Source of the DNA: Candidatus Hydrogenedentota bacterium
Lineage (GTDB): Bacteria; Hydrogenedentota; Hydrogenedentia; Hydrogenedentales; JAGMZX01
NCBI GenBank assembly: GCA_029556545.1
Contig: JAKQEQ010000192.1
Coordinates: 1-64,000 of the forward strand
Length of the DNA stretch: 64,000 nucleotides
Direction of reading: 5' to 3'
A program made the position numbers and the translations under genes. Shown here in pieces: positions 53,433 through 61,008 of this stretch (positions are counted from its first letter, which is position 1; the number at the start of each line of letters is the position of its first letter). The notes under the pieces were generated by a model. The model saw nothing but the letters and a program-made list of their open reading frames with translations. It was not told where the DNA came from and made no database searches.

Positions 53433-55019
53433 ATGGATCGCCGAGAGTTTATACGACTTGCAGGCGCGAGTCTGGCATGTGCGGCCACCGGGATGCCGGA
53501 AGTGTCAGGACAGGAAGAATGCGTATTGGGCGGCAGATCAAGACCGAATTTCCTGATCATCCTCGCGGATGACATGGGTTTCTCGGACCTGGGCTGCTAC
53601 GGGTCCGAGATACGCACGCCGCATCTGGACGGCCTTGCGTCGGAGGGGCTGCTCTTCACGCAGGGGTACAACTGCGCGCGATGCTGCCCGTCGCGGGCAG
53701 CGTTGCTCACGGGGCTGTATCCGCATCAGGCAGGCGTCGGGAAGATGGTAAGTGCGCCGGACGCGCCGGAGCGGCCCGGTCCGTATCAGGGGTATCTGAA
53801 CGACCATTGCGCGACCCTGGCCGAGGTGTTGCGGGCCGCGGGTTACCGGACGTACATGTCGGGGAAATGGCACGTGGGCGAAGCGCCGGAGCATTGGCCG
53901 CGCAAGCGCGGGTTTGACCGCTATTTCGGGTTGATCAGCGGCGCGAGCAGCTACTGGGAACTCATCGATCAGCCAGATCGCAAGCGCATGATGGCCCAGG
54001 ACGACGAGCCTTTCACGCCCGAGCCGGGCGAATTCTACATGACGGACGCCTTCAGCGATTTCGCCGTGCGCTGCGTGAAGGAGCACGCGGGGCACGAGGA
54101 TCCGTTCCTCCTGTATCTCGCCTACACCGCGCCGCATTGGCCGCTGCACGCCTGGCCGGAGGATATCGCGCGGCACGAGGACGCATACCGTATCGGCTGG
54201 GAAGAGTTGCGGCGGCGGCGCTACGCCCGCCAGCGCGCGTTAGGCGTCATCGACCCGAAGTGGCCCCTGTCGCCTTTGGACGAGGAAGTCCCGCCATGGG
54301 AAGCGGTCGAGGACAAACCGTATTGGGAGCGGCTCATGGCTGTGTACGCCGCCATGATCGACCGCATGGACCATGGGATCGGGCGGGTGCTGCGCGCCCT
54401 CGAGGAGACCGGCGCGGCGGAGAACACCATCGTGGTCTTCTTGTCGGATAACGGCGGTTGCGCCGAGGACATCGCGGGGCGCAAACTGCACACGCCCGGC
54501 ACGCGCGCCGGCGAGCGCGGCTCCTACGACGCCTATAAGCGCCCCTGGGCCAACGCCAGCAACACGCCGTTCCGTCTCTACAAGAAATGGATTCACGAGG
54601 GCGGCATCGCCACGCCGTTCCTCATGCGCTGGCCGCGCGGCATCGCGCAACCCGGCGGCATGACGCATCAGGTCGCGCATATCATCGACATCATGCCGAC
54701 GTGTCTCGACGCGGCGGGCGTCGCCTATCCCGAGACCTTTGACGAACGTCCCGTGCTCCCGGTCGAGGGACGGAGCCTCCTCCCCATTCTGCGCGGAGAG
54801 ACGCGCGAGCCGCATCCCGCGCTGTTCTGGGAGCACTTCGGCAACCGGGGCGTCCGGGCGGGCGACTGGAAATACGTGGCCGCCGCGAATGGCGATTGGG
54901 AGCTCTACAACCTCGCCGAGGACCGGACCGAACTGCGCGACCTCGGCGGCACGGCCCCGGAAAAGGCGCGGGAACTTCACGCGCTGTACGAAGCCTGGGC
55001 ACAGCGCGTCGGTGTGTAG
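53433..55019 (+). CDS. Exported type I sulfatase with C-x-P-S-R motif
   Basis: The 528-residue enzyme has an N-terminal RREFIR that resembles a Tat signal, ending near the EVSGQEE region. The sulfatase fold begins NFLIILADDMGFSDLGCYGSEIRTPHLDGLASEG, and the nucleophile motif is C84-C85-P86-S87-R88 in YNCARCCPSRAALLTG; Cys84 should be converted to formylglycine. Metal-binding Asp and the C-terminal VRAGDWKYVAAANGDWELYNLAED are typical. It likely hydrolyses sulfate esters of polysaccharides. A putative anaerobic maturase is convergent 42 nt downstream. Confidence 0.95.
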   Translation: MDRREFIRLAGASLACAATGMPEVSGQEECVLGGRSRPNFLIILADDMGFSDLGCYGSEIRTPHLDGLASEGLLFTQGYNCARCCPSRAALLTGLYPHQAGVGKMVSAPDAPERPGPYQGYLNDHCATLAEVLRAAGYRTYMSGKWHVGEAPEHWPRKRGFDRYFGLISGASSYWELIDQPDRKRMMAQDDEPFTPEPGEFYMTDAFSDFAVRCVKEHAGHEDPFLLYLAYTAPHWPLHAWPEDIARHEDAYRIGWEELRRRRYARQRALGVIDPKWPLSPLDEEVPPWEAVEDKPYWERLMAVYAAMIDRMDHGIGRVLRALEETGAAENTIVVFLSDNGGCAEDIAGRKLHTPGTRAGERGSYDAYKRPWANASNTPFRLYKKWIHEGGIATPFLMRWPRGIAQPGGMTHQVAHIIDIMPTCLDAAGVAYPETFDERPVLPVEGRSLLPILRGETREPHPALFWEHFGNRGVRAGDWKYVAAANGDWELYNLAEDRTELRDLGGTAPEKARELHALYEAWAQRVGV

Positions 55020-55060
55020 TGTTCGTTTCGGCGCGCGTCCGAGTCACGAACGGCCGCGGC

Positions 55061-56386
55061 TCAGGGTCCGCGGCGGCCGCAGCACTTCTTGTATTTCCGG
55101 CCGCTGCCGCAGATGCAGGGTTCATTGGGGCCGGGCGCGGTTTTGCCTTCGGCTTCCAGGTCCCGCACGCGCACCCAGCGCATGACGTTGGCCGCGGGCC
55201 GGTTCATCCGCAGTTCGTTCGCCATGAAGCGCATGTACGGATCGATGTGCCTGAAGAAGTGCTTGTAGCCTTCGCAAAGGTAATTGAGACCCGGCTCGCC
55301 GTCCGGCGTCGCGAGGAACCGATGCTTCGGGCATTCGCCGTGGCACACGAAATGGACGGGGCACTCGCGGCAATAGCGCGGCAACGTGTCCTGCTTGTCC
55401 TGTCCGAAGCGGCGCTGCGCCTCCGAGTTCGCCAGTTTCTCGATCCCTTCTTCGACGATGTTCCCGAGGCGGTACTCGGGATAGACGAAGTGATCGCAGG
55501 CGTAGAGGTCGCCGTTGGATTCGAGGGCCATCGCATCGCCGCACGTGGTGCGGAACACGCATAGGGCCGGGTCCATGCCGAGCCACGCGGGGAGCGTCAC
55601 GTCGACGATCTGGACGAAGTACTTGCCCACGTCGTTACGGACCCATTCGTCGAAGATGGCCGCGAGGAACTTGCCGTATTGCAGCGGTTCGACGGACCAC
55701 TCGGTCACCTGCGCGGCGGCGTGGTCCGGCGTGACGAGGCTGAGTCCGTCGGAGCCGGGTTCGGGCGCGCGACGCTCGACAATCGGGATGAATTGCATGA
55801 ACCCGCTGCCCGCCTCCTTGAGGAATCGATATACTTCAAGCGGGTGATGCGAATTGTGGCGCTGCACGCACGTGAGCGTGTTGAACTCGACGCCGTGCTT
55901 CTTCATGCATTCGATGCCGCGCATGACCCGCTTGAACGTCGGGTGCTGCCCCTTGTCCACGCGGTAGCGGTCATGAAGCTTCTCGGGGCCGTCGATCGAG
56001 AGTCCGACGAGCACGCGGTTCTCCGCGAAGAATTCACACCAGGCGTCATTAAGCAGCACGCCGTTCGTCTGGAACGAGTTGCTGATCCGCTTGCCGTCGG
56101 CGTATTGCTCTTGCAGCGCGACGGCCCGGCGGAAGAAATCCAGGCCGAGCAACGTCGGTTCGCCGCCCTGCCACGCGAAGATCACCTCGGGCGTCCGCTG
56201 CGACGCGATGTACTGGCGGATGAAGGATTCCAGCGCCTCGGGGCTCATGGCCCAGTCGGCGCGGTCCGGGTAGAGGTTCTCCTTTTCGAGATAGAAGCAA
56301 TACTTGCAGTCGAGATTGCAGATAGGCCCCGTCGGCTTCGCCATGATGTGGAACGACGGCAGAGTCTGGGGTTCAGCGGCCATCAT
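55061..56386 (-). CDS. Anaerobic sulfatase-maturating radical SAM enzyme with SEC-C tail
   Basis: The 441-residue protein has the radical SAM motif C23-x3-C27-x2-C30 in GPICNLDCKYCFYLEKENLYP, the family signature VIFAWQGGEPTLLGLDFF and the C-terminal SPASM-type cysteines (CGDAMALESNGDLYACDHFVYPEY, YCRECPVHFVCHGECPKHRF). This is the anSME (AslB/ChuR) architecture that converts Cys or Ser in sulfatases to formylglycine without oxygen. A final SEC-C zinc motif EPCICGSGRKYKKCCG is attached. Several starts are possible; ATG 56386 follows AAAGG. Confidence 0.92.
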   Translation of the reverse strand: MMAAEPQTLPSFHIMAKPTGPICNLDCKYCFYLEKENLYPDRADWAMSPEALESFIRQYIASQRTPEVIFAWQGGEPTLLGLDFFRRAVALQEQYADGKRISNSFQTNGVLLNDAWCEFFAENRVLVGLSIDGPEKLHDRYRVDKGQHPTFKRVMRGIECMKKHGVEFNTLTCVQRHNSHHPLEVYRFLKEAGSGFMQFIPIVERRAPEPGSDGLSLVTPDHAAAQVTEWSVEPLQYGKFLAAIFDEWVRNDVGKYFVQIVDVTLPAWLGMDPALCVFRTTCGDAMALESNGDLYACDHFVYPEYRLGNIVEEGIEKLANSEAQRRFGQDKQDTLPRYCRECPVHFVCHGECPKHRFLATPDGEPGLNYLCEGYKHFFRHIDPYMRFMANELRMNRPAANVMRWVRVRDLEAEGKTAPGPNEPCICGSGRKYKKCCGRRGP

Positions 56387-56483
56387 GGCGGCCTTTCGCA
56401 TGTCGGGCGTGCGGCGACGGTTTCACGGGACTGATGGGCCCTATGGGACGTATACATCGAGTTGAACGCCCGGTTCGCATCGG

Positions 56484-56903
56484 TTATTTCTCCCTCGCGG
56501 TGCGGTCGTCGTCCGGGTCTTGCCGAATTTCCGCTTCCGTGGGAACGACCGCCGCTTTCCCGCGCGCGCGGCGCATTCGCCGCGCCTTTTGCTTGCGGGC
56601 TTTCTCGCGGCGCAACGCTTCCGGGCTTTCCGCGCCCAGCGCGCGGTTCTCGACGAGTTCGCACAGGCGGCGACGCGCCAGGAATCGGTTGAGCGCCTGC
56701 GAACGGGCCCGCTGCATCTTCACCTCGATGCCCGTGGGGCGATGCATCAGTTGCACGCACGTGTTCGAGCGGTTCACCTTCTGGCCGCCGGGGCCGCCAC
56801 TCGTGACAAAGCGTTCGTCGATATCGTCTTCGCGCAATCCGAGCGCCGCCATGCGGGCGGCGAGGTCGGCCTCCTTTTGCGGCGTAACGCCAAAACGGCT
56901 CAT
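56484..56903 (-). CDS. RF1-like translational rescue protein (ArfB/C12orf65-type)
   Basis: The 139-residue protein has the GGQ segment VTSGGPGGQKVNRSNTCVQ, with GGQ at 39-41, and a basic C-terminal tail (ARSQALNRFLARRRLCELVE and RREKARKQKARRMRRARGK). It resembles the short peptidyl-tRNA hydrolases that rescue stalled ribosomes, such as ArfB/YaeJ and the mitochondrial C12orf65. It lacks the codon-recognition domain of RF1/RF2. The start at 56903 is supported by GGAAAG upstream. An earlier ATG at 56948 is in frame but overlaps the repeat. Confidence 0.85.
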   Translation of the reverse strand: MSRFGVTPQKEADLAARMAALGLREDDIDERFVTSGGPGGQKVNRSNTCVQLMHRPTGIEVKMQRARSQALNRFLARRRLCELVENRALGAESPEALRREKARKQKARRMRRARGKAAVVPTEAEIRQDPDDDRTAREK

Positions 56904-56943
56904 CGCGTGTGCTTTCCAGAGAAGACCCGACAAGCAGGGCCGT

Positions 56944-56969
56944 GACAAGCTGAAGCTTGAACTACGAAC
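56944..56969 (+). repeat. TGAA-loop hairpin repeat upstream of rnpB
   Basis: GACA, stem CAAGC, loop TGAA, stem GCTTG, tail AACTACGAAC. The stem differs from all other copies (CAGCC, CACGC, CGGGC) but stays fully paired. It lies 113 nt upstream of the rnpB 5' end and about 40 nt before the RF1-like start on the other strand. Confidence 0.8.
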
Positions 56970-57081
56970 CGTGAAGGATTCAAGAAGCGGTCAACCCGTT
57001 TCCCGGCAACGAAGCATCTTGCTCGCGATAGCTTTTATACGACATGGCAAGACTGCTCCAAGAGATGTCATAATATCCCTT

Positions 57082-57450
57082 GCGAGCAGGCTGGGCGGCC
57101 GCGGTGGGCTTCGGCCCGTCGAGGAAAGTCCGGACTCCACAGGGCAGGGTGCTTGGTAACGCCAAGGCGGGGCGACCCGACGGAAAGTGGAACAGAAACG
57201 ACACCGCCGATGGTCCGCTTCGGTGGACACAGGCAAGGGTGAAATGGTGCGGTAAGAGCGCACCGGCGTCGTGGCGACACGGCGGCCGTCTAAACCCCAC
57301 CCGGAGCAAGTCCAAATAGGGGAGCAATGACGTGGCCCGCGTCGCTCCCGGGTAGGACGCTTGAGGCGCGCGGCAACGCGCGTCCCAGAGGAATGGCCGT
57401 CTCGGGGGCTTCGGCCCCTACGACAGAATCCGGCTTACAGGCCTGCTCGC
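57082..57450 (+). ncRNA. rnpB: RNase P RNA, class A
   Basis: The bacterial RNase P ribozyme, 369 nt, that removes 5' leaders from tRNA precursors. The ends GCGAGCAGGC and GCCTGCTCGC form the 10-bp P1 stem. The universal conserved regions are present: GAGGAAAGTCCGGACTCC, the ACAGAAACGACA core segment and the 3' AGAATCCGGCTTA. GGGGCTTCGGCCCC and other stem-loops match class A. A TAATAT at 57071-57076 is a possible -10 element about 6 nt before the start, with no good -35. Downstream lie several short hairpins that could terminate it. Confidence 0.97.
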
Positions 57451-57465
57451 GTTCTCTTGGCGTGG

Positions 57466-57545
57466 CACGGGCGTCTCGCCCGTGGTCTGGAACCCTCACC
57501 CCAACCCTCTCCCTCGGGGAGAGGGGGCGGATCGGACGGATCAGA
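57466..57545. repeat. Cluster of three dispersed repeat types after rnpB
   Basis: A perfect 8-bp hairpin CACGGGCG-TCT-CGCCCGTG (57466-57484) comes first, then a full CCCTCTCCC-TCG-GGGAGAGGG element with its CCCTCACCCCAA lead (57493-57525), then two 9-nt CGGATCGGA/CGGATCAGA units (57528-57545). A partial CCCTC element follows at about 57561. They start 16 nt after the RNA end. Their order suggests a hot spot for repeat insertion. Confidence 0.7.
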
Positions 57546-57591
57546 CAGGCCCCAACGTTCCCCCTCGGGGAGAGGGAGCGTGGCAAGACGA

Positions 57592-57618
57592 GGAAGCCCC
57601 TCGCGAAGAGGGGCTTCC
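57592..57618. terminator. Strong 11-bp hairpin between rnpB and the EF-hand gene
   Basis: GGAAGCCCCTC and GAGGGGCTTCC pair perfectly around a GCGAA loop. It lies 24 nt beyond the stop of the EF-hand gene on the minus strand and about 140 nt past rnpB on the plus strand, so it could end both transcripts. There is no U-run on either side, so classical intrinsic termination is doubtful. Confidence 0.5.
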
Positions 57619-57641
57619 AAGCGGGTTGTGGCAGGGCGGGT

Positions 57642-58442
57642 TTACGGTGCGTCTCTCCAGCGGTCGGGGTTCCGCGGGCGCATGGGCGGTCGTTGATCGC
57701 CGCCGGGGCCGTCCGGTGGACCGAAGCCACGTCCTCGACCCTCAGGACCTCCCGGTCTTTCGCCCGGCCTGTCCGCCGGCGTCAATACGCCGTCGCCGTC
57801 ACGGTCGAGCCGGTCAAAAAGCAGGTCCGCCGCATCGGTGAATTCGGCGCGAAACTCCTCGCGCGTTACCTGCCTGTCGTCATTCTTGTCGGCGGCGCGC
57901 AGGCGTTCAAGCGGCGGACCTTGAGGTACGGGGCCGCGTGAGCCGTCAGGGTCGCCGAAGTTACGGCCACGGGGGCCGCGCGGGGCATCAGGGTCGCCGA
58001 AGTCACGGCCACGAGGGCCGCGCGGGCTGTCGGGGTCGCCGAAGTCACGGCCACGGGGGCCGCGCGCACCAAGTTCCGCAGCTTCGGGCGGGCACTCGCC
58101 CGACGGTCTCGCCCGAAGGGGCCGGTCCTCGTGGGACAGCACGCCGTCCTTGTTGCGGTCCAGCGCTTCGAAGCGCGCCTTCGGGAAATTCGGCGCAACC
58201 ACCAGTAGTTCCTCATACGTGACCTGACCATCGTCGTTCTTATCGGCTTCGAGAAACATCTCGTGGATGGGGCCCGGCCGCTGACCCGCATCTTGTCCCT
58301 GCAAACGTCCGAGTCCCTGGCCACGGGCCGGACCTCTACCCCAACCCGGAGACGGCGGGGCGTCCGGCGGCTGCGCAGCAGCGTATCCCAGGCACAACCC
58401 AACCACGGCGATCACGGCAATCATCAGCATCCATCGTGTCAT
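57642..58442 (-). CDS. Exported EF-hand protein with Gly-Pro-Arg repeat linker
   Basis: The 266-residue protein has a signal peptide (IAVIAVVGLCLGYAAAQ) and four EF-hand loops: DKNDDGQVTYEE, DRNKDGVLSHED, DKNDDRQVTREE and DRDGDGVLTPAD. The third has Arg in place of the usual Gly at loop position 6, which should weaken calcium binding. Between loops 2 and 3 lie three 14-residue tandem units RGPRGRDFGDPD with small variations (S/P, A/P, N/G). Such calcium-binding exported proteins are frequent in planctomycete-like bacteria. The role is unknown, possibly structural or in a surface complex. Confidence 0.82.
   Translation of the reverse strand: MTRWMLMIAVIAVVGLCLGYAAAQPPDAPPSPGWGRGPARGQGLGRLQGQDAGQRPGPIHEMFLEADKNDDGQVTYEELLVVAPNFPKARFEALDRNKDGVLSHEDRPLRARPSGECPPEAAELGARGPRGRDFGDPDSPRGPRGRDFGDPDAPRGPRGRNFGDPDGSRGPVPQGPPLERLRAADKNDDRQVTREEFRAEFTDAADLLFDRLDRDGDGVLTPADRPGERPGGPEGRGRGFGPPDGPGGDQRPPMRPRNPDRWRDAP
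57945..58070 (-). repeat. Three 42-nt tandem repeats within the EF-hand gene
   Basis: The repeats encode 14 residues each, built on RGPRGRDFGDPD plus two variable residues. The DNA copies are nearly identical, which implies recent duplication or gene-conversion. Confidence 0.75.
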
Positions 58443-58654
58443 GTTCCATACTCCTTCTCATGCGCGGGCGCTCGGACCCGTGCGGTTGATTCCACCGTTG
58501 TGGAAACCGTTCTCGTCCTACGCCCGGTGAAACACCGTTTACCTGCGCCGGTTCCATTGCCCACCGCGTACAGACCATGATCGACAAGTGCATTGAAACG
58601 GAAGCACGCCCCGACTAGAATCACGGCCTCGATGAACGCGGGGCGCGGTATACC

Positions 58655-60022
58655 ATGAGTGTTGACGTGGAACAAGTATGCGCGGGGTTTCGCGCGGCCT
58701 TTCCCGGGGGGGATGCGCCGCGCGTTTGCCGCGCGCCGGGCCGCATCAATCTGATCGGCGAGCACACGGATTACAACGGCTTGCCGGTCCTGCCGATGAC
58801 GGTGGACCGCGATATCGTGCTCGCGTTTCGAGAACGCCCCGACGGCATGATTCACTTGCGCAACACGGACTCGGCGTTTCCCGAGGTTTCGTTCGCGAAC
58901 GCCGCGACGCTGACGCCGTCCGCGCCGGGTTCGTGGGACAACTACTGCAAGGCGGCGGTGGCGGCCCTGAACCGCGCGTTCGGTTGCGACCCGCGCCGGG
59001 GCATGGACGTGCTGGTGGCAAGCGACTTGCCCGTGGCGGCGGGGCTTGCGTCGTCCTCGGCGCTGGTGGTGGCGTGCGCGCTGGCGTATCTCGCGGTGCA
59101 GGATCGCGACTTGGACGGCAACGGCGACCGGCTGCGGCTCGCGGAATTGCTGGCGGACGCCGAGCATTTCGTGGGCACGCGCGGCGGCGGCATGGACCAG
59201 GCGGTGATCCTGTGCGGCCAGGCGGACCATGCGTGCAAGATAGACTTTCACCCGTTGCGAATCGAGCCGGCGCCGCTGCTTCCCAATCATGTCGTCGTCG
59301 TATGCGATTCCACGGTGAAGGCGGAGAAGGGCGGCGCGGCGCGCAACCGGTACAACGCGGGGCCGCGCCTGTGCGGCGTCATCCGCGCCCTGGTCGAGAA
59401 GCAGCTTCAGGAAGAGATCGATGAAGACGTCGCGCTTGAACGTCTGGGCGACCTGTTTCACGGGGCGCTGTGCCTGACGGTCCGCGAGGCGCGCGCGCTC
59501 TGCGCGAACGCCGTGCCTGAGCCGCGCGTGTCTCTCGCCGCAGTCGCGAAACGACTGGGGCTTAGGCCGGACGAAGCGCGGGCGCGCTGGCTGGACGACC
59601 TGCCCGAGCCGCCCGAAGGATTCCCGTTGCAGGCGATGCTGCGTCACCAACTGACCGAGTACGAGCGGGTCGAGCGGGCGCGCGACGCGCTCCTGGCGGA
59701 AGACGCCGAGGAACTCGGTCGGCTCATGAACGCCTCGCACGAAAGCTGCGCGAGGGATTACGGCGTCAGTTGTCCGGAACTGGACCGCCTCGTCGATATC
59801 GCGCGCAAAGCCGGCGCACTCGGCGCGCGCCTGACCGGCGCCGGTTTCGGCGGGGCCACCGTCAATCTCGTGCCCGCCGACCGCGTCGAGCGGTTCATGG
59901 ACGCGGTTGCCCGCGAGTACTATCGCGGCTTCCCCAAGCGGCAGGGCCCCCCGCCGATGTTCGTGGCGCGGGCCGTCAACGGCGCGGGGATGGGAACAAT
60001 TCCTCGACCAGCAGGCGCGTGA
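58655..60022 (+). CDS. galK: Galactokinase family GHMP kinase
   Basis: The 455-residue protein has the galactokinase signature GRINLIGEHTDYNG at about 29-42, the ATP-binding GHMP motif PVAAGLASSSALVVA and the C-terminal GARLTGAGFGGATVNLV. It should phosphorylate galactose or a related sugar at C1. The protein is longer than E. coli GalK (382), with an insertion in the middle (VEKQLQEEIDEDVALERLG region). Nothing for galactose uptake or the remaining Leloir enzymes is nearby, so the substrate could also be an N-acetyl sugar or arabinose. It overlaps the convergent SGNH gene by 47 nt. Confidence 0.88.
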   Translation: MSVDVEQVCAGFRAAFPGGDAPRVCRAPGRINLIGEHTDYNGLPVLPMTVDRDIVLAFRERPDGMIHLRNTDSAFPEVSFANAATLTPSAPGSWDNYCKAAVAALNRAFGCDPRRGMDVLVASDLPVAAGLASSSALVVACALAYLAVQDRDLDGNGDRLRLAELLADAEHFVGTRGGGMDQAVILCGQADHACKIDFHPLRIEPAPLLPNHVVVVCDSTVKAEKGGAARNRYNAGPRLCGVIRALVEKQLQEEIDEDVALERLGDLFHGALCLTVREARALCANAVPEPRVSLAAVAKRLGLRPDEARARWLDDLPEPPEGFPLQAMLRHQLTEYERVERARDALLAEDAEELGRLMNASHESCARDYGVSCPELDRLVDIARKAGALGARLTGAGFGGATVNLVPADRVERFMDAVAREYYRGFPKRQGPPPMFVARAVNGAGMGTIPRPAGA

Positions 60023-60992
60023 AGGCGTGGGTGTCCTCGATATGGAGGTGGGAACCTTCGGCGCAAACGAACTCGCGCATGCCGGGTACGTCCTCGAAGT
60101 GTATTGTGTCGGCGGCGGTCCTTGCCGCGAAAACGTCCCAGAATACTTCGCGGGGGAAATGCTTGTCCTCGACGGCGCGATAGTCGCCGCTCGTGGGGCA
60201 ACATAGAAACACGACGCGTCCCCCGCGCCGCTGAATCGCGTTGACCCAATCCTCGATCCGTCCGAGGCCGTCCGGCCAGTTCGTGAATCCCTCGAGCGCG
60301 ACGTAGGTCTCGACGTTTCGAGTGATGGTCTTCAACTGGTCTTCCGTGAATTTCGCGAGGTCCACCTTGCGGTAATCGACACGATGATGACGTCGCGGCG
60401 AGACGCGGAGGAATTGCGGCTCGACCCGCCCGCGCAACAGGTCGGGGATCGCTTCGCGGAGGCTCAATTCGGGCGCGAGAATGACCAAATGGGCTTGGAG
60501 AAACGTCTTGACCCTTCGCCCCATGCGCTTCAACGGCCCCCACTCGCGGCGGTAGTAGTCGATGCGGTGCTGCTGTTGATTCCACAACTCGGGCAGGAGG
60601 CTCGGGGCCGTGACGGTGCATAGAATCACGCCCGCGAAGTCCGTGTTCTCCGCGATGTCGCGGAGCAGGGCCAGCGGGTGGTCGCCGCCCATGGCCAGTT
60701 GCACGAACCCGTAGCCGGGGCGCATCTCCTCGAAGATTTCGGGAACAAAGGCCTGCTGGATGCGCGAACGGCCCAGTACGACCACCGTGCGCGGCCCGGC
60801 CCCGTCGAGGCAGTCCCGTTCGAGCGCCCACAGTTGCTCGTCGTCAGTCACCGAAGGCTGAAACCCTTGCGCGCGCCAGAACGCTTCGGACAGCACAGTC
60901 AAGGCAACGAGCACCAGAACCGCGCCGCCCCAGACGCGGCGATACGGTCCGGCGGGGCGGCGGCTGTCGGCGTTGGCGGTCGTTTGCGTCAC
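59976..60992 (-). CDS. Exported SGNH-like partner of an MBOAT O-acyltransferase
   Basis: The 338-residue protein has an N-terminal membrane anchor (VWGGAVLVLVALTVLSEAFW at about 20-40). VVVLGRSRIQQAFVPEIFEE resembles the first block of AlgX/DltD-type SGNH proteins, with Ser in GRSR. The C-terminal TIHFEDVPGMREFVCAEGSHLHIEDTHAF holds His residues that could complete the active site. It starts 16 nt after the stop of the MBOAT gene, so the two are an operon, as in AlgI-AlgX systems where the membrane enzyme passes an acetyl group to a periplasmic esterase-like protein. Substrate polymer unknown. Confidence 0.7.
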   Translation of the reverse strand: MTQTTANADSRRPAGPYRRVWGGAVLVLVALTVLSEAFWRAQGFQPSVTDDEQLWALERDCLDGAGPRTVVVLGRSRIQQAFVPEIFEEMRPGYGFVQLAMGGDHPLALLRDIAENTDFAGVILCTVTAPSLLPELWNQQQHRIDYYRREWGPLKRMGRRVKTFLQAHLVILAPELSLREAIPDLLRGRVEPQFLRVSPRRHHRVDYRKVDLAKFTEDQLKTITRNVETYVALEGFTNWPDGLGRIEDWVNAIQRRGGRVVFLCCPTSGDYRAVEDKHFPREVFWDVFAARTAADTIHFEDVPGMREFVCAEGSHLHIEDTHAFTRLLVEELFPSPRR

Positions 60993-61008
60993 GGGTTCCG
61001 GTGCTCCT

